Shown here in pieces: positions 24,613 through 34,760 of a stretch of 64,000 nucleotides of DNA. The notes below the pieces were generated by a model. It was not told where the DNA came from. It saw only the letters and a program-made list of their open reading frames with translations, and searched no databases. Position 1 is the stretch's first letter. The number at the start of each line of letters is the position of its first letter. Origin of the DNA: Tolypeutes matacus (Eukaryota; Chordata; Mammalia; Cingulata; Chlamyphoridae); contig JAKSZT010054308.1 in NCBI GenBank assembly GCA_026826555.1, positions 3,673,930-3,737,929 on the forward strand, written 5' to 3'. The translations under genes and the position numbers were made by a program.

Positions 24613-24702
24613 ATGCCCTGCGATGCCCACACCCAATTCCTCCTCCCCCCTGCCCACGCCCTCCTGGGTCAACACCCCTGGAGGCAGCGTGCTGAGTGCT
24701 GA
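24613..24702 (+). promoter_or_regulatory. Upstream ORF overlapping the RXFP4 start
   Basis: An ATG ten bases before the RXFP4 start opens a different frame of 29 codons that ends at TGA 24700-24702, inside the RXFP4 coding region. Its context is weak (C at -3), whereas the RXFP4 ATG has G at -3. Leaky scanning would therefore be needed for receptor translation if transcription starts upstream of 24613. The effect on expression is inferred only. Confidence 0.5.
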
Positions 24703-25741
24703 CGATGCTGCGGTGCCCCTCGACTCCCTGGCCCTGAGGGTCGTGGTTGCCCTGGCCTATGGGCTTGTGGGAGCCTTCGGCTTGCTGGGAAATTTGGCTG
24801 TGCTCTGGGTGCTGGGTGACTGTGCCCGGCGAACCCCCCGGCGTCCTTCCGACACCTTCGTCTTCAACCTGGCTCTGGCAGACCTGGGGCTGGCCCTCAC
24901 CCTCCCCTTCTGGGCAGCCGAGTCGGCACTGGACTTCCACTGGCCCTTCGGAAGTGCCCTCTGCAAGATAGTCCTGACAACCACCGTCCTCAACGTCTAC
25001 GCCAGCATCTTCCTCATCATGGCACTGAGCGTTGCCCGCTACTGGGTGGTGGCCATGGCCGCGGGGCCGGGCACCCACCTCTCGCTCTTCTGGGCTCGCA
25101 TGGCCACCCTGGGAGCCTGGGTGGTGGCAGCCCTGGCAACGGTGCCCACAGCTGTCTTTGGGGATGAGGGTGAACTGTGGGGTGTGCACCTGTGCCTGCT
25201 GCGCTTCCCCAGCAGGTACTGGCTAGGGGCCTACCACCTGCAGAGGGTGGTGCTGGCCTTTCTAGTGCCTGTGGCCGTCATCAGCACCAGCTACCTGCTG
25301 TTGCTGGCCTTCCTGCGGCGGCGGCGGCAGCGGGACAGCAGGGCCGTGGCCCGCTCTGTCCACATTCTGGTGGCCTCCTTCTTCCTCTGCTGGTTCCCCA
25401 ACCATGTGGTCACTCTGTGGGGTGTCCTGGTGAAGTTTGACCTGGTGCCCTGGGACCGCACTTTCTACACCCTCCACACCTACGTCTTCCCTGTCGCCAC
25501 CTGCCTGGCGCACAGCAACAGCTGCCTCAACCCCGTGCTGTACTGCCTGCTCAGGCGGGAGCCCCGGCGGGCCCTGGTGGACACCTTCAGGCATCTGCGA
25601 GCCAGACTGCGGCCCCAGGGCCAGGACTGGGTGGAGCAGGTGGCCCTAAAGGAGGTAGGCAGGCGGTGGGTGGCGAGCACCCCTCAGGAGAGTGGGCCTT
25701 CCACCATGCTCACCAACCTGGACAAGGGGACCCCCGGGTGA
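24623..25741 (+). CDS. RXFP4: Relaxin family peptide receptor 4 (INSL5 receptor), intact single-exon GPCR
   Basis: A class A GPCR of 372 residues in one exon; the human protein is about 374. The family member RXFP4 (GPCR142) binds INSL5, and also relaxin-3, at the cell surface and signals through Gi. Visible marks: an N-glycosylation sequon at N5, the TM1 GNLAV motif (N57), LALAD in TM2 (D87), Cys114 at the top of TM3 and Cys191 in extracellular loop 2 (the expected disulfide), CWFP in TM6 (256-259) and NPVLY in TM7 (303-307). The DRY motif is ARY (138-140), as I recall for human RXFP4, so this is not damage. There is no frameshift or early stop. The start at 24623 has G at -3 and matches the human N-terminus (MPT.N.S...). 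An out-of-frame ATG lies 10 bases upstream. A long antisense open frame over it is a GC shadow. Paralogue RXFP3 is the main alternative, but the sequence and the ARHGEF2 neighbour favour RXFP4. Confidence 0.96.
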   Translation: MPTPNSSSPLPTPSWVNTPGGSVLSADDAAVPLDSLALRVVVALAYGLVGAFGLLGNLAVLWVLGDCARRTPRRPSDTFVFNLALADLGLALTLPFWAAESALDFHWPFGSALCKIVLTTTVLNVYASIFLIMALSVARYWVVAMAAGPGTHLSLFWARMATLGAWVVAALATVPTAVFGDEGELWGVHLCLLRFPSRYWLGAYHLQRVVLAFLVPVAVISTSYLLLLAFLRRRRQRDSRAVARSVHILVASFFLCWFPNHVVTLWGVLVKFDLVPWDRTFYTLHTYVFPVATCLAHSNSCLNPVLYCLLRREPRRALVDTFRHLRARLRPQGQDWVEQVALKEVGRRWVASTPQESGPSTMLTNLDKGTPG

Positions 25742-25970
25742 AAGGGTACAAGCTCAACATCCTCATCCAGGGTCCAGGCATCCTAGAGAGCTGGCCTCTC
25801 CGCCGGGCTGCTGTGCTCTCAGAGTCTGATCTTTGATCCCCGATCTGTGGGTGCGGTGGAATGGGGGAGGCCAAGGCCCAGGTCAGGGTTGGGCATGATA
25901 AAGCTTAGGTCTCCATTCAGGAGTGGGGTTGGAAGATCCTTAAATAAACTTCTGGATTGTTTACAAATTG
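25742..25970 (+). terminator. RXFP4: RXFP4 3' UTR and polyadenylation signal
   Basis: A short 3' untranslated stretch follows the RXFP4 stop codon. A canonical AATAAA at 25943-25948 is the first good poly(A) signal downstream, so cleavage is expected around 25960-25970. Confidence 0.7.
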
Positions 25971-28715
25971 TCTCAACCTTTTCTCCCAGTACCACTGCCT
26001 GATCAATGTAATACAGGATTCCTGGCCCCATTTCTGCCTCTTGTAAGAATCCCAAGGAAATTTTCCCTAAGGGCTCTAGGCTAATGGATCAGGTCAGTGG
26101 TGGTTCCCTGTCTGCCTTCCCCACCCTCAAAATGGAGCCTGCCCTTAGTCTTCTCTGGTGCCAAAGCCAAAAACGCTGTCCTCCCCTGGCAGCCCCACCT
26201 TACCATCTCAGTGGTGCCCACAGAGACCTCAGCTGCAAAAGCTGTAGTTTCCTGCAGAGATGCCTTCCTGAGTCCTTGGCACCTGCCAGGCTCTGGGTGC
26301 TAAGTCTTGGTGCTAGCTGGGAACACCTGGGTCTCTTTATAAATCAGGACTTGAAGAAGGTAACAAGTCAAGGATGTGGGTGGGATGAGGGGAGATGAGC
26401 GATGCAGAAAGCGGTTGGGTTGGGAGGAGGCTGAAGGTAGGGCCAGAGGAAGTGGGTGGAATCCTCAGAAAGTGGTATTGGTCCTCCTCCCTGCCCTGAG
26501 GGAGAGCACCAGAATCACATCCTGGCTCTACACTAACTCACTGGGGACCTCAGGCAAGTTACTTTACCCCTCTCTACCTCAGTTTTCTCATCTGTAAAAT
26601 GGGCTGCTGTGAGGATAAAACTGCCTGAAATATAATGCTAGCTGGTATTCTTATTTTTACATCCCTGATAAAATGGAGACAGAGAGAAGGAAAAAAGAGG
26701 AGATAAAGGCTGGGGGTGGGTTGGGAGGGGGACAGCTGGGAGCCAGCTCAGCAGAGCCATGCAAGCCTCTTCTGGAATGGTGTCATGTGCTTTGAGGTGC
26801 AAATGACTCTTACATAAAGAACTGAGTGGCTGGCCCCTCAAACCCCGCTAGACGGTGTATTCTTCAGGGAAGGGGGCTCCCATAGACACAGAGAGTTACG
26901 ATTCTATTACTCAGCAATGTCAGCCATCAGAAGGGACTTTCCGGGGAAAGGGGAGGGAGGTGGCAGAGGAAAGATACGCTGGAGCTCCCACTCCCATCGC
27001 CCCGGACCAAGCTCTCTGTTGTGACTGGGAACCCAGGGTGACTCTGGGCCCTCGAGGTCCCAGAGCAGCGAGTGGCAGCTGTGCCTCCTCACGAGCAGAG
27101 TCCCCACGTTGGAGAGGGAGGCCACAATGTCTCCACACACACCCTTCCCAGCTCCAGTTGCTGAGCAGAAGGGACACCCAACAGCCACTCAATTCACAAC
27201 ATATTAAGCAATGTTAAAAGAGATTTAATCAGGTTCTTGGTGTTTAATTTCCTCTTTTTGATAATATTTAAACAGGTCCCAAAACTCCAGGTCTGTTCCC
27301 AACCAATTCAGGATGGAAAATCTTCCCCCACTTAAGTCGCCCTCTTCCCACCCCCAGCAGCTCCTCTGCTGGCCTTGCTGGGCTCCGGATATTGGCTCCT
27401 CTGGGGGCATCTCTGCTTTATAGGACCTGGAGGTAAATATTGACGGAGCTTAAACAGGCCCAAGTCAGAGATGAATGAAAGCACAAAGGCCTATCCTCGA
27501 GGGGAGTGGGGGAGGAAGGGGAAGGGTATGGCAAGGGAGGTGGCCTGGGCATGGCAGGTGGGGAGCTCCCCTGAATGTAAAGGACACATGGCAGAGAAGC
27601 TGGGCCCTGGCTCCCTGGAGCACAAAACCAGGGAGCTTTGAAAGTGCAGCAGAAGGGGCAGAGTTTAAGACTGTGAGTTCTCCAAAGTGGGATTAGGGAG
27701 GGGACAATGGACAGAATGTGATGGGACTTGTTGGTCAGGAAGAGCCACATCAGAGAAATGCTTTGATGTCTTGTTTCAGGGCCTAAGGATGGTCAAGGGA
27801 CAGCACTGCAATGGAGCTCTCCATGAGCTGTGGGCTTCTCCACCCCCACTCTGGGATCTGTCTCTTCAGGTTTCCTGTTTCTCTCCTGACCAGCACCCCT
27901 CACCGGTCCGTTTCTTGGCGGTCTAGATGCTGTCTAGTCCCCCACCCCCACCCCCACCCCAGGCTCATCCTCCCTCCACTCCTCCTTTACGGCTTTGGAT
28001 CCAGCTGCTTCTAGGGGACACAGCAGACACTGTTGAGTCACGTGTCAGGGTACGTTTGCAACTTGGAACTCTAGTATTTCTAGGCCCGCTTGACGAGGCG
28101 AGGAAGTGGAGGGATGGAACTAAGAAGGCTGGCCCCTTCCAGCCGGATGGTGACATTTCTAAGCCCAGGTTTCCCTGTCTGTAAAATGAGAGCAATTCCT
28201 GCTGTATGGGATTTCCGGAATGGGTGGAAAAGCACCTGGTAAAGGCTAGAGGCCGGTGGGCAGACGAGTTAATTATAGGAGTGGAGTATGCTGGCTACTC
28301 CACCACACCTGCCTCCCAAGCAGTTTCAGTTCCTCTTTGCAGCCGAGCTCCTGTCCGGGCCTGAGCCCCGGTCTTCTCATCGCACCCCACAGGCTCCAGG
28401 AGGCTCTGCATAGGTGCACCAGCGCTTCTCCAACTCTACACTCTCCCCTTCTCAGCTCCACTCCCAGCCCCACAGTAGGCTATTAACCCGAAATGGGAAG
28501 TAAAACTGACCAAAAACAAGAACTGAAACCAACCAATCTCTTGCTGCCTCTAGAAAAAGAGGCCAATGAGCAGTTCCCAGGAGGGGAGCCATCTGAAAGA
28601 GGTCACCCAGGGCCCGACACCACGGAGGACGGGGGCGATGGGCTGATGCGGGCACACCAACCAAATGAGACGGAAACAGGTTTTCTAATATTGGAATCCC
28701 CATCTCAGCCACTGG
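25971..28715. other. Spacer between the convergent RXFP4 and ARHGEF2 genes
   Basis: No supported gene. It contains an old MIR fragment around 26500-26650 (ending in the typical 'tctgtaaaatggg' block), a (CCCCCA)-type run near 27940-27960 and unique sequence. An ATTAAA in the - sense near 27222-27232 could serve a longer ARHGEF2 3' UTR, but I see no proof. Short open frames on both strands look random. Confidence 0.6.
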
Positions 28716-30010
28716 AACCCAACTGAATGCATCCCTTTATTTTTATCCTTTTATTTGTCAATATCCTGCGCCTTATTCCAAGAAAGATGTGCAGCTGCTT
28801 CCTTTGTTAGTGCCCCCTCTCTTCAGTGAGGCAGAGAAAAAGGCTTTTTCTTTCCGAGGACCCAAGGTCCCTCCCTGGCTCTCCCACTCCCATCTCCCCT
28901 CAAAGCTGGTAGACATTGAGACAGCATCTCATGGGGTTCCAGGTCTTTTAATTTTCCCTGCTTGATTTTTTTTTTTTTTTCCAAACAATCAAATTGGCAG
29001 AAAAGTGGCTGGGGATGGTGGGCACTGGGGGTCCATTGAAAAAACCCCAAAATTCACACCAAGGTTTCAGGTCACGGTTGCTGAGGCGGTAGATGAGCTT
29101 AGGGTTGGTAGAGATTTCCCATCCCACCCTAGAACTTCCTTTTCCAAAGGGAAGAGGTCAGAATAGATTCCCACTCCTGTAGCTGAGGTGGGAAGACATT
29201 TCCCCTCCCTTCCCCACTCCTGGAGTTCTTCAGAGATGTGGAGATAGAAGGCTGTGGTCTCTAATTGCCTACAATCTTCTCTTAAAAATATAAAACACGT
29301 GCAGTTGGCTTTGGTACAAAAAAGAAACAAAACAAAACATTCTGGTCCCTGTGGGGGTTTTCCCTCATCCCCCAAAAACCATGATGGCCACCCCAACCTC
29401 TATCCCATCAATTCTGGGAAGCCAGGTTACCTCCCTGGGGTTTCCACAGAGGACAGAGAGAAGGGAGAAACAGCAGTAAGAAGTTGAGCGGGAGGGGAGA
29501 GGGACATGGCCCTGCCCACACCCATTCTTAAAGGGGCAGTAGGGTCCTGTGGCTGCAGCCTACCCTCAAAGATGGGTGTTGTCGGGGAGGGGTGTTAGGG
29601 CTAGAATCCAGCAGCTGCATGGAGAAGCCCAAATATACCCCAGTAGTGTTAAAGGACAAGGTGCCCCCACCCCCCGATCCCTATGGCTTGGTTCCCATGT
29701 CCCTGGTCCTTTAAATCTCCCGTCCCCCCTATAACAAATAAACAATAAATAAATAAATTTTCCTAAAGTAGAGGGAAGAAGGCATGAAAACTTGGTATCC
29801 ATGGTTCCTATTGGATGCCACCAGGGGGCACTGTGGCCTAGATCCCCCAGTTTCCTAAATGGCCCCAGGTATCCAAGGATACCAAGAGCTGGCAAGGCCA
29901 ATAGCAGTTCTTTCAAATGTTTCCTCGCCATTGGCAGATTGGAGTCCCCAAGGTTTGCCCCCCTCAGTAATGTTCTTCAAGGGGACACAGGGCAGGGGGG
30001 AAGGGCACCC
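28716..30010 (-). other. ARHGEF2: ARHGEF2 3' UTR with poly(A) signals
   Basis: About 1.3 kb of non-coding sequence follows the TAA stop at 30011-30013. Two AATAAA signals on the - strand (28750-28755 and 28736-28741) lie at the expected distance, so cleavage near 28715-28730 is likely. AATAAA strings around 29727-29757 are on the + strand and do not serve this gene. Confidence 0.7.
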
Positions 30011-30084
30011 TTAACTCTCTGAAGCCACAGGTTCCCCGTCGCGGCTCTCCGTCTCCTCCGGGATGTCCTGCATTCGGGTGAAGT
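30011..30084 (-). CDS. ARHGEF2: ARHGEF2 coding exon 22 (last): acidic C-terminus and stop
   Basis: Encodes the tail [14 protein letters not shown]... ending in ...VASES and TAA, nearly identical to human GEF-H1. The acceptor is 'ccctccag' on the - strand. The first codon (Asp) is split with exon 21. Confidence 0.95.
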
Positions 30085-30264
30085 CTGGAGGGGGACAAAG
30101 CAAGGCCAGGGAGTGAGCAGAGGTTCCCACGAGGAAGGGCACCCCTGTACTGATGCCTGCCCATCTGGGGGCCGAGGAGCTCCGCATGCTGGGGGGGGGG
30201 GCGGGCGGCAAAGGGTCTGTGAGTCCTTGCTTGAGGGAAAAACCCATCAACAAAGCAAGCATTG

Positions 30265-30446
30265 GGAAGCGGCTGTGGCTCAATCAGTAGGGCTCCCGTT
30301 TACCATATGGGAGGCCCCGGGTTCGGTTCCCGAGGCCTCCTGGTGAAGGCAAGCCCGCCCGCACGGCGTGGTTGGCTGACCCAGCGAGCACAAGCAGCAA
30401 GGGGGGGGATAAATGAATAAATAAATAAAATCTTTAAAAAAAAAAA
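30265..30446 (+). mobile_element. Young DAS SINE in the last ARHGEF2 intron
   Basis: Complete unit with (ATAA)n and A13 tail. Perfect duplication aaagcaagcattg at 30252-30264 and 30447-30459. Antisense to ARHGEF2. Confidence 0.95.
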
Positions 30447-30869
30447 AAAGCAAGCATTGTACCCACACATAGGTACTCTGCACACCTGGTAAGTATACGA
30501 AGATACAATGTGATTACTAAAATATAAATTATTGGTTTTGGCTATTTTGGAGTTTCTGGACCAACTATACAAACTTGGAAGTCAGTCTTTGAAGTTTTTA
30601 TTCTTTAAAAAGCCATTTCTACTTGAAAAGATTGGGAATCCCTGACCCATGGGAGAGGGGGAGGGCCCTAGAACTCCACCACCCGCTCACCATCAGACAA
30701 AACAGGAAGTCCTCCCTGTGCCCTCCCAAGAGCTACTGCACACCTCAGTGGTCTACCAGGGCCCATCCTATTTCTGTGCTGCAGGTTACAGAAACCATTT
30801 GGAAACCACAGCCAGAGGGCCTGTGCCAGTTGCACCCCACCTCTACCCCAGCTCTCCAAGAGGTCTCAC

Positions 30870-31053
30870 CTCGTGGACTGTGGGGCGGAGACAGGCGGCT
30901 GCTACCTTCCTCCTCACTGCCGGTGTCGGGGTCACTGCTGTCTTGCAGCCGCTCCTCAGGGCTGCCCAGCTCCTGCCTCTCCCGGTCCTCAAAGGGCCGA
31001 TGGGTGGAGCGAATGGTCACAGGCAGATCCAGGCGGTCGTGGCCTCGGTTGGG
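30870..31053 (-). CDS. ARHGEF2: ARHGEF2 coding exon 21: Ser/Pro-rich acidic tail
   Basis: Starts [12 protein letters not shown] and ends [11 protein letters not shown]. It carries the proline-directed serines in the region of human Ser959 and a Glu-rich block (GSEEEGSSR). The donor is gtgagacc. A young SINE sits in the following intron. Confidence 0.95.
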
Positions 31054-31415
31054 CTGCGGAATGAGCCGGAAAAGCAGCAGGCTGGGGGCTCTGCTCACCT
31101 GGGGGCAGTGGGCCCTGCTGGGCCCCGAGACACCACTCCCTGCACTGCGGCTCACCCAGGACCCTCTATCAGTAGATCTACCACGAACTGATTTCTTGAG
31201 AGCTACCACCAAGTCCTTTTCTTCTAACACTCCATCACCCCTGCCCCTATCTAAATTTCTTTTCATAGTTCTTCAACCAATATCCTAATCTCCTTCAAGT
31301 GTGTGGCCTGATTTCATTTGAGCTCAAACCTCCAACAGCCCAGTTTCTTTCAGGTTTTCACATGAACACTTCTGTCCACCCCAGGCCCATTCACTCCTTA
31401 CCCACGCTTCCTCAC

Positions 31416-31859
31416 CTGTGGGGGCGTGAAGCTCAAGTAGAGGGCATCGCCTGCGGGCAGGCTACGCCGCCGAGGATCCAGAGGCCTGCGGGCCCAGGGG
31501 GCCTCGGCGGGGAGGGGCTCGGACTGGCCCAAGGCGGCCAGCTGCCTGCGGACCTCTTCAGCCTCCCGCTCCAGCAGAGCCCGAGCCTGCTCGCTCTCCC
31601 GGAGCCGGGCTTCCAGGCTGCCGGCCTCCGCTGCCCGCTCCTCGCCCAGCCGCCGGCAGCGCCGCAGCTCCTCCTGCAGCAGTGCATGTTGCCGCTGCAG
31701 CAATGCCAGCTCTGTGGCCTGCTTTTCAGGAGCCACAGGCGCAGCCCCGGCCCTGCCAGCATCCCCGTCCCGGGAGTTGGCTCGGGACAGCTTCTCCCGC
31801 CGCTCAGGGCCCTCAGGGAACCGGGCTTCCATCAAAGTGTCCTGCTGGGCCACAGCCGC
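31416..31859 (-). CDS. ARHGEF2: ARHGEF2 coding exon 20: coiled coil and RRRS phosphosite
   Basis: The largest coding exon, 148 codons. It begins [14 protein letters not shown], runs through a Glu/Arg/Leu-rich coiled coil ([20 protein letters not shown]...), and ends [19 protein letters not shown]. The RRRS serine (about residue 887) matches the regulatory Ser886 of the human protein, a PAK/Aurora and 14-3-3 site. Very high GC (CpG-rich) for an internal exon. Confidence 0.96.
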
Positions 31860-32079
31860 CTGGGGGTGGAATGGGAATACATGGGTGTATCAGGGCCCCG
31901 CCCCACTTCCTTCTACCCCTCACTGTCACCCCCAGGGCCCAAGCCGTCAAGCCTGGGGAGACTGGACTCGGGGAGGCTTAGAAAGGCCCGCTAGGATGAT
32001 TCTGTCCCTCCTGAATGGGAATCTCTGGTCTGGCTCTCCTGTCCTCACTCTAGCCTCTGTGGCCTCTCCCCTCACTGAC

Positions 32080-32130
32080 CTGTAGGCCATGCAGAAGTCC
32101 ATAGAGATTGACCAATCGCTGCAACGCCTC
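32080..32130 (-). CDS. ARHGEF2: ARHGEF2 coding exon 19
   Basis: Seventeen whole codons, EALQRLVNLYGLLHGLQ, matching GEF-H1. The flanks are ctgttctcag and gtcagtgagg, phase 0 on both sides. Confidence 0.95.
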
Positions 32131-32339
32131 CTGAGAACAGAGGAGGGGGTGGGAACAGGGCATGAGCTTCGAGGCAGGAGAACTGCCCAGAAGTTGAACA
32201 GGTGTAGGTGTGGGGGCTGGAGGACACCAGGTACTTTGAGGTGTAGACTCTGCCCGACACCACTCCTAACTGGGCTCCAGTTTCTCAGGCTGAGAATACC
32301 CTCCCTTCAGCCTCTTCTACCATCAAATTCCCATCTCAC

Positions 32340-32375
32340 CTCCTGGGGAGATCTCAGCTGATTTCCATTTCGATC
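32340..32375 (-). CDS. ARHGEF2: ARHGEF2 coding exon 18 (36-nt microexon)
   Basis: A 12-codon exon, DRNGNQLRSPQE, phase 0 at both ends, so it could be skipped without a frame change. The acceptor is ttcacag, the donor gtgagatg. Confidence 0.93.
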
Positions 32376-32495
32376 CTGTGAAAACCGACATGGATGGGGA
32401 GTTAGCAGGCCCCCACAGCTCTGTGCCGGGGGTCTACAGGCCAGCTGTCCCTGTCCCAACCTCTAGCCAAGTCCTGGAGCCTCTTGAGGACCCAC

Positions 32496-32563
32496 CTTCT
32501 GGCTGGAGTCTGAGTCGGCTCTACAGAGCTCAATGGAGCCGTTGAAGGTTCTGGCCTCACCGT
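32496..32563 (-). CDS. ARHGEF2: ARHGEF2 coding exon 17
   Basis: Encodes (N)[22 protein letters not shown]. The last residue is Lys where I recall Arg in human. The acceptor is ttgaacag, the donor gtgggtcc. Confidence 0.94.
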
Positions 32564-32702
32564 CTGTTCAAAGGGGGAAAAGGCTGGGCTGAGCTAGCTC
32601 ACTTCCCCAGGGCCCTGATACCAGTTGATCCCTGGTACCTCCCTCCACCTTTTCCCTTTAGCCCCTCCCACCCAGTCCCTGGTCCCCTGCCCTGGCACTC
32701 AC

Positions 32703-32822
32703 TGGCAGTGACCCCAGGACTCGTGTTTCCACCACTGTCCAGTTCCACAGGCAGGGCTGGTTCTCGGGACATCAGGAGCAGCTCTACCCCAGGCCCCACC
32801 AGCAGGTCTTTCAGGCCTTCCA
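32703..32822 (-). CDS. ARHGEF2: ARHGEF2 coding exon 16
   Basis: Encodes (V)[16 protein letters not shown]... through ...[11 protein letters not shown]. The (T)SPG site corresponds to the ERK target region (Thr678) of human GEF-H1. The donor is gtgagtgc. Confidence 0.94.
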
Positions 32823-33194
32823 CTGAGGAGAAAGAGGAAGAAGTGAGGTCAGGGGCAGCACAGAGCCCAGTGGAGAGTGGGAAGGGATGGTCCTCATCCA
32901 ATGCACAAAAAACATTCAGGCATCCAGAAGGCTCCCGGCCCAGAGGGAGTGGGGTCTCACACCACATATGAGCTGAAGGTCACTAAGGTGCCTAAGGGGC
33001 AACACAAGTGTATACAGCATGAAACCAGGCCTCTTGCCCACCTTCCCCAGCACCTGGCACAGCACGGGTACTCAAGGGTGTTCATGGCCTGTGGGGCTGA
33101 CATCCCTGTCTGTGTGTGTCCAGGGCTAGCCATGTATCCGCAAACTGTGATGGTGGGCGGACGAGCCTGGACTCTTCCCGGGGAACTCCCTCAC

Positions 33195-33395
33195 CCTCAC
33201 GGATGGCATCCTGCAGCAGCCGCTCGCCACGAGGGGACTCGAGGGACTCGGAGCGGAAAAGTCCCCTGGGCAGAGTTGGCAGGGGCATCCCACTGCCGCC
33301 ATCCTCTTCGGCCTGGAAATGGGTCATCTCAGCAAACAGCCCGACCTTCTCCTGGAGCAGCTCCACCAGTGCCCGGTCCTTCTGCTGCAGCTCCA
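33195..33395 (-). CDS. ARHGEF2: ARHGEF2 coding exon 15: coiled coil after the PH domain
   Basis: Encodes (M)[18 protein letters not shown]... through ...[11 protein letters not shown]. The first part is a heptad-like helix. [14 protein letters not shown] is conserved in the family. The acceptor is tatccgcag, the donor gtgaggga. Confidence 0.96.
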
Positions 33396-33989
33396 CTGCG
33401 GATAAGGAAGAAGTAAGCATAGGGAGGGCCAAGGGGGTACCTAGAAGAGCCGGTGAAGGGACAGCCCTGGGAAGTAGGGGGCCAGGGCTGGACAGACTGA
33501 CAGGACTTAATTTTTGTTTGCATTTACGAAAAAGAAAAAAGCAAAACAAAACAATTTATTGGAGAGAAAAATAATATATGCACTTTTGTTTTAAAAACAG
33601 AAGTAAAATGGCTTGTGGCAGGAATTGCAGGCTGTCCACCAGTTTTCATTAGTGCCATCTTCCTCTAATTAGAGAATAATGCCTACAAGTTTCATCTGGG
33701 CACATGGCTGCCCAGTTAAAGACTACATTTCCCAGCCTCCCTTGCGGCTAGACTTTGCCACGTGACTCAATTCTGGCCAATGGATGTGAGCTCCTCTGGA
33801 TCTGCCCTTAAAAGCAGCTGATTTTTGTATAGCAGCTGGTCTTTTTGTTTGGCAGTTAGATCATACCCTAAACTAATCCAAGGCTCTATGGTAAAAAAGT
33901 AAATTGCTCTCCCAACTTTAGTCTTCCTAGTTTCTCTTCCCATAGTAATCTTTCTACAGATACCACACACACTATACATATGTGTGTAT

Positions 33990-34270
33990 ATATCTATCCA
34001 CCCCATTTTTTTCTAATTTAATATATATTTTTATTGCAGAAATTGTGAGCTTACAAAACAATCATGCATAATGTGCAGAATTCCCATATATCACCCCATC
34101 CCCATTATTTTTATACAAATGGTAGCATATACTTTATAATGTTTTAAATCTTACTTTTTTCACTTAATATATTTTAGTTATGGATCTATCTCAGTCCACA
34201 TAAGGGACATCTCATTCTTGTTAATAGTTATACAGTATTCCATTGTGTGGCTGTATCATAAATTATTTAA
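33990..34270 (-). mobile_element. LINE-1 fragment in an ARHGEF2 intron
   Basis: AT-rich L1-like sequence (gtgagcttacaaaacaatca, 'acagtattccattgtgtggc') just downstream of coding exon 14. It resembles 59760-59850. Confidence 0.6.
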
Positions 34271-34296
34271 CGAGCTCCCTGTGAGTGGGGACTTAC

Positions 34297-34364
34297 TCTT
34301 GATTCGTCGCAGGTAGGCCTCGTCCTCTGTCTCAATCAGGGGGAAGTCCTCCCTGGATGGGCAC
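34297..34364 (-). CDS. ARHGEF2: ARHGEF2 coding exon 14
   Basis: Encodes [20 protein letters not shown] and IK, linking the PH domain to the coiled coil. The split first codon reads Val where I recall Thr in human (RTCPSRED). The donor is gtaagtcc. Too short to show as an open frame with its own ATG. Confidence 0.94.
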
Positions 34365-34574
34365 CTGGAGGGATAACAGGTCGGGTGGGTTGGGGGAGGA
34401 AGCTAGGTTACAGACCGGGAACTGGCCTTCTCTGACCCTATGGGTCCTGCTCCACTTTCCAAACTTGTTCTATGCTTCTCTCTCCTGATAAGACCGATCA
34501 GCTCCATGGCCTGGCCTCATTCACTCTTTGCCCTCTCCTTTCCTTAGCACAGATCATATGCTTTTACTGGTATG

Positions 34575-34760
34575 TGTCTCTCCAAAGACCACTTGGAGAG
34601 GGATAAGTGGCATCAAGCAAACTGGGTTCAAATCCTGGCTCCAATACTCTGAGGAAGTAGCCTCTCTTTCCTCACCTGGAAAATGGGGATAACACCTTCG
34701 TCACAGGTTTTACTGGGTTAGGATTAAATGAAATAATGTAACAGTGCTTTCCATATGGCG
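34575..34760. repeat. MIR fragment in an ARHGEF2 intron
   Basis: MIR-like order: gggttcaaatcctggctcca, then cctcacctggaaaatgggga. Confidence 0.6.

Noticed and set aside
24557..25189. 210-codon - strand open frame opposite RXFP4
   Set aside because: A shadow of the GC-rich receptor coding strand: His/Gly/Gln-rich composition and no family resemblance.
30263..30360. tRNA-like sequences with A and B box-like motifs (here and in every SINE head)
   Set aside because: These are SINE heads with A-rich tails and target-site duplications, not functional tRNA genes.
31299..31994. 231-codon + strand open frame
   Set aside because: Antisense of ARHGEF2 exon 20 and flanking intron; GC shadow.
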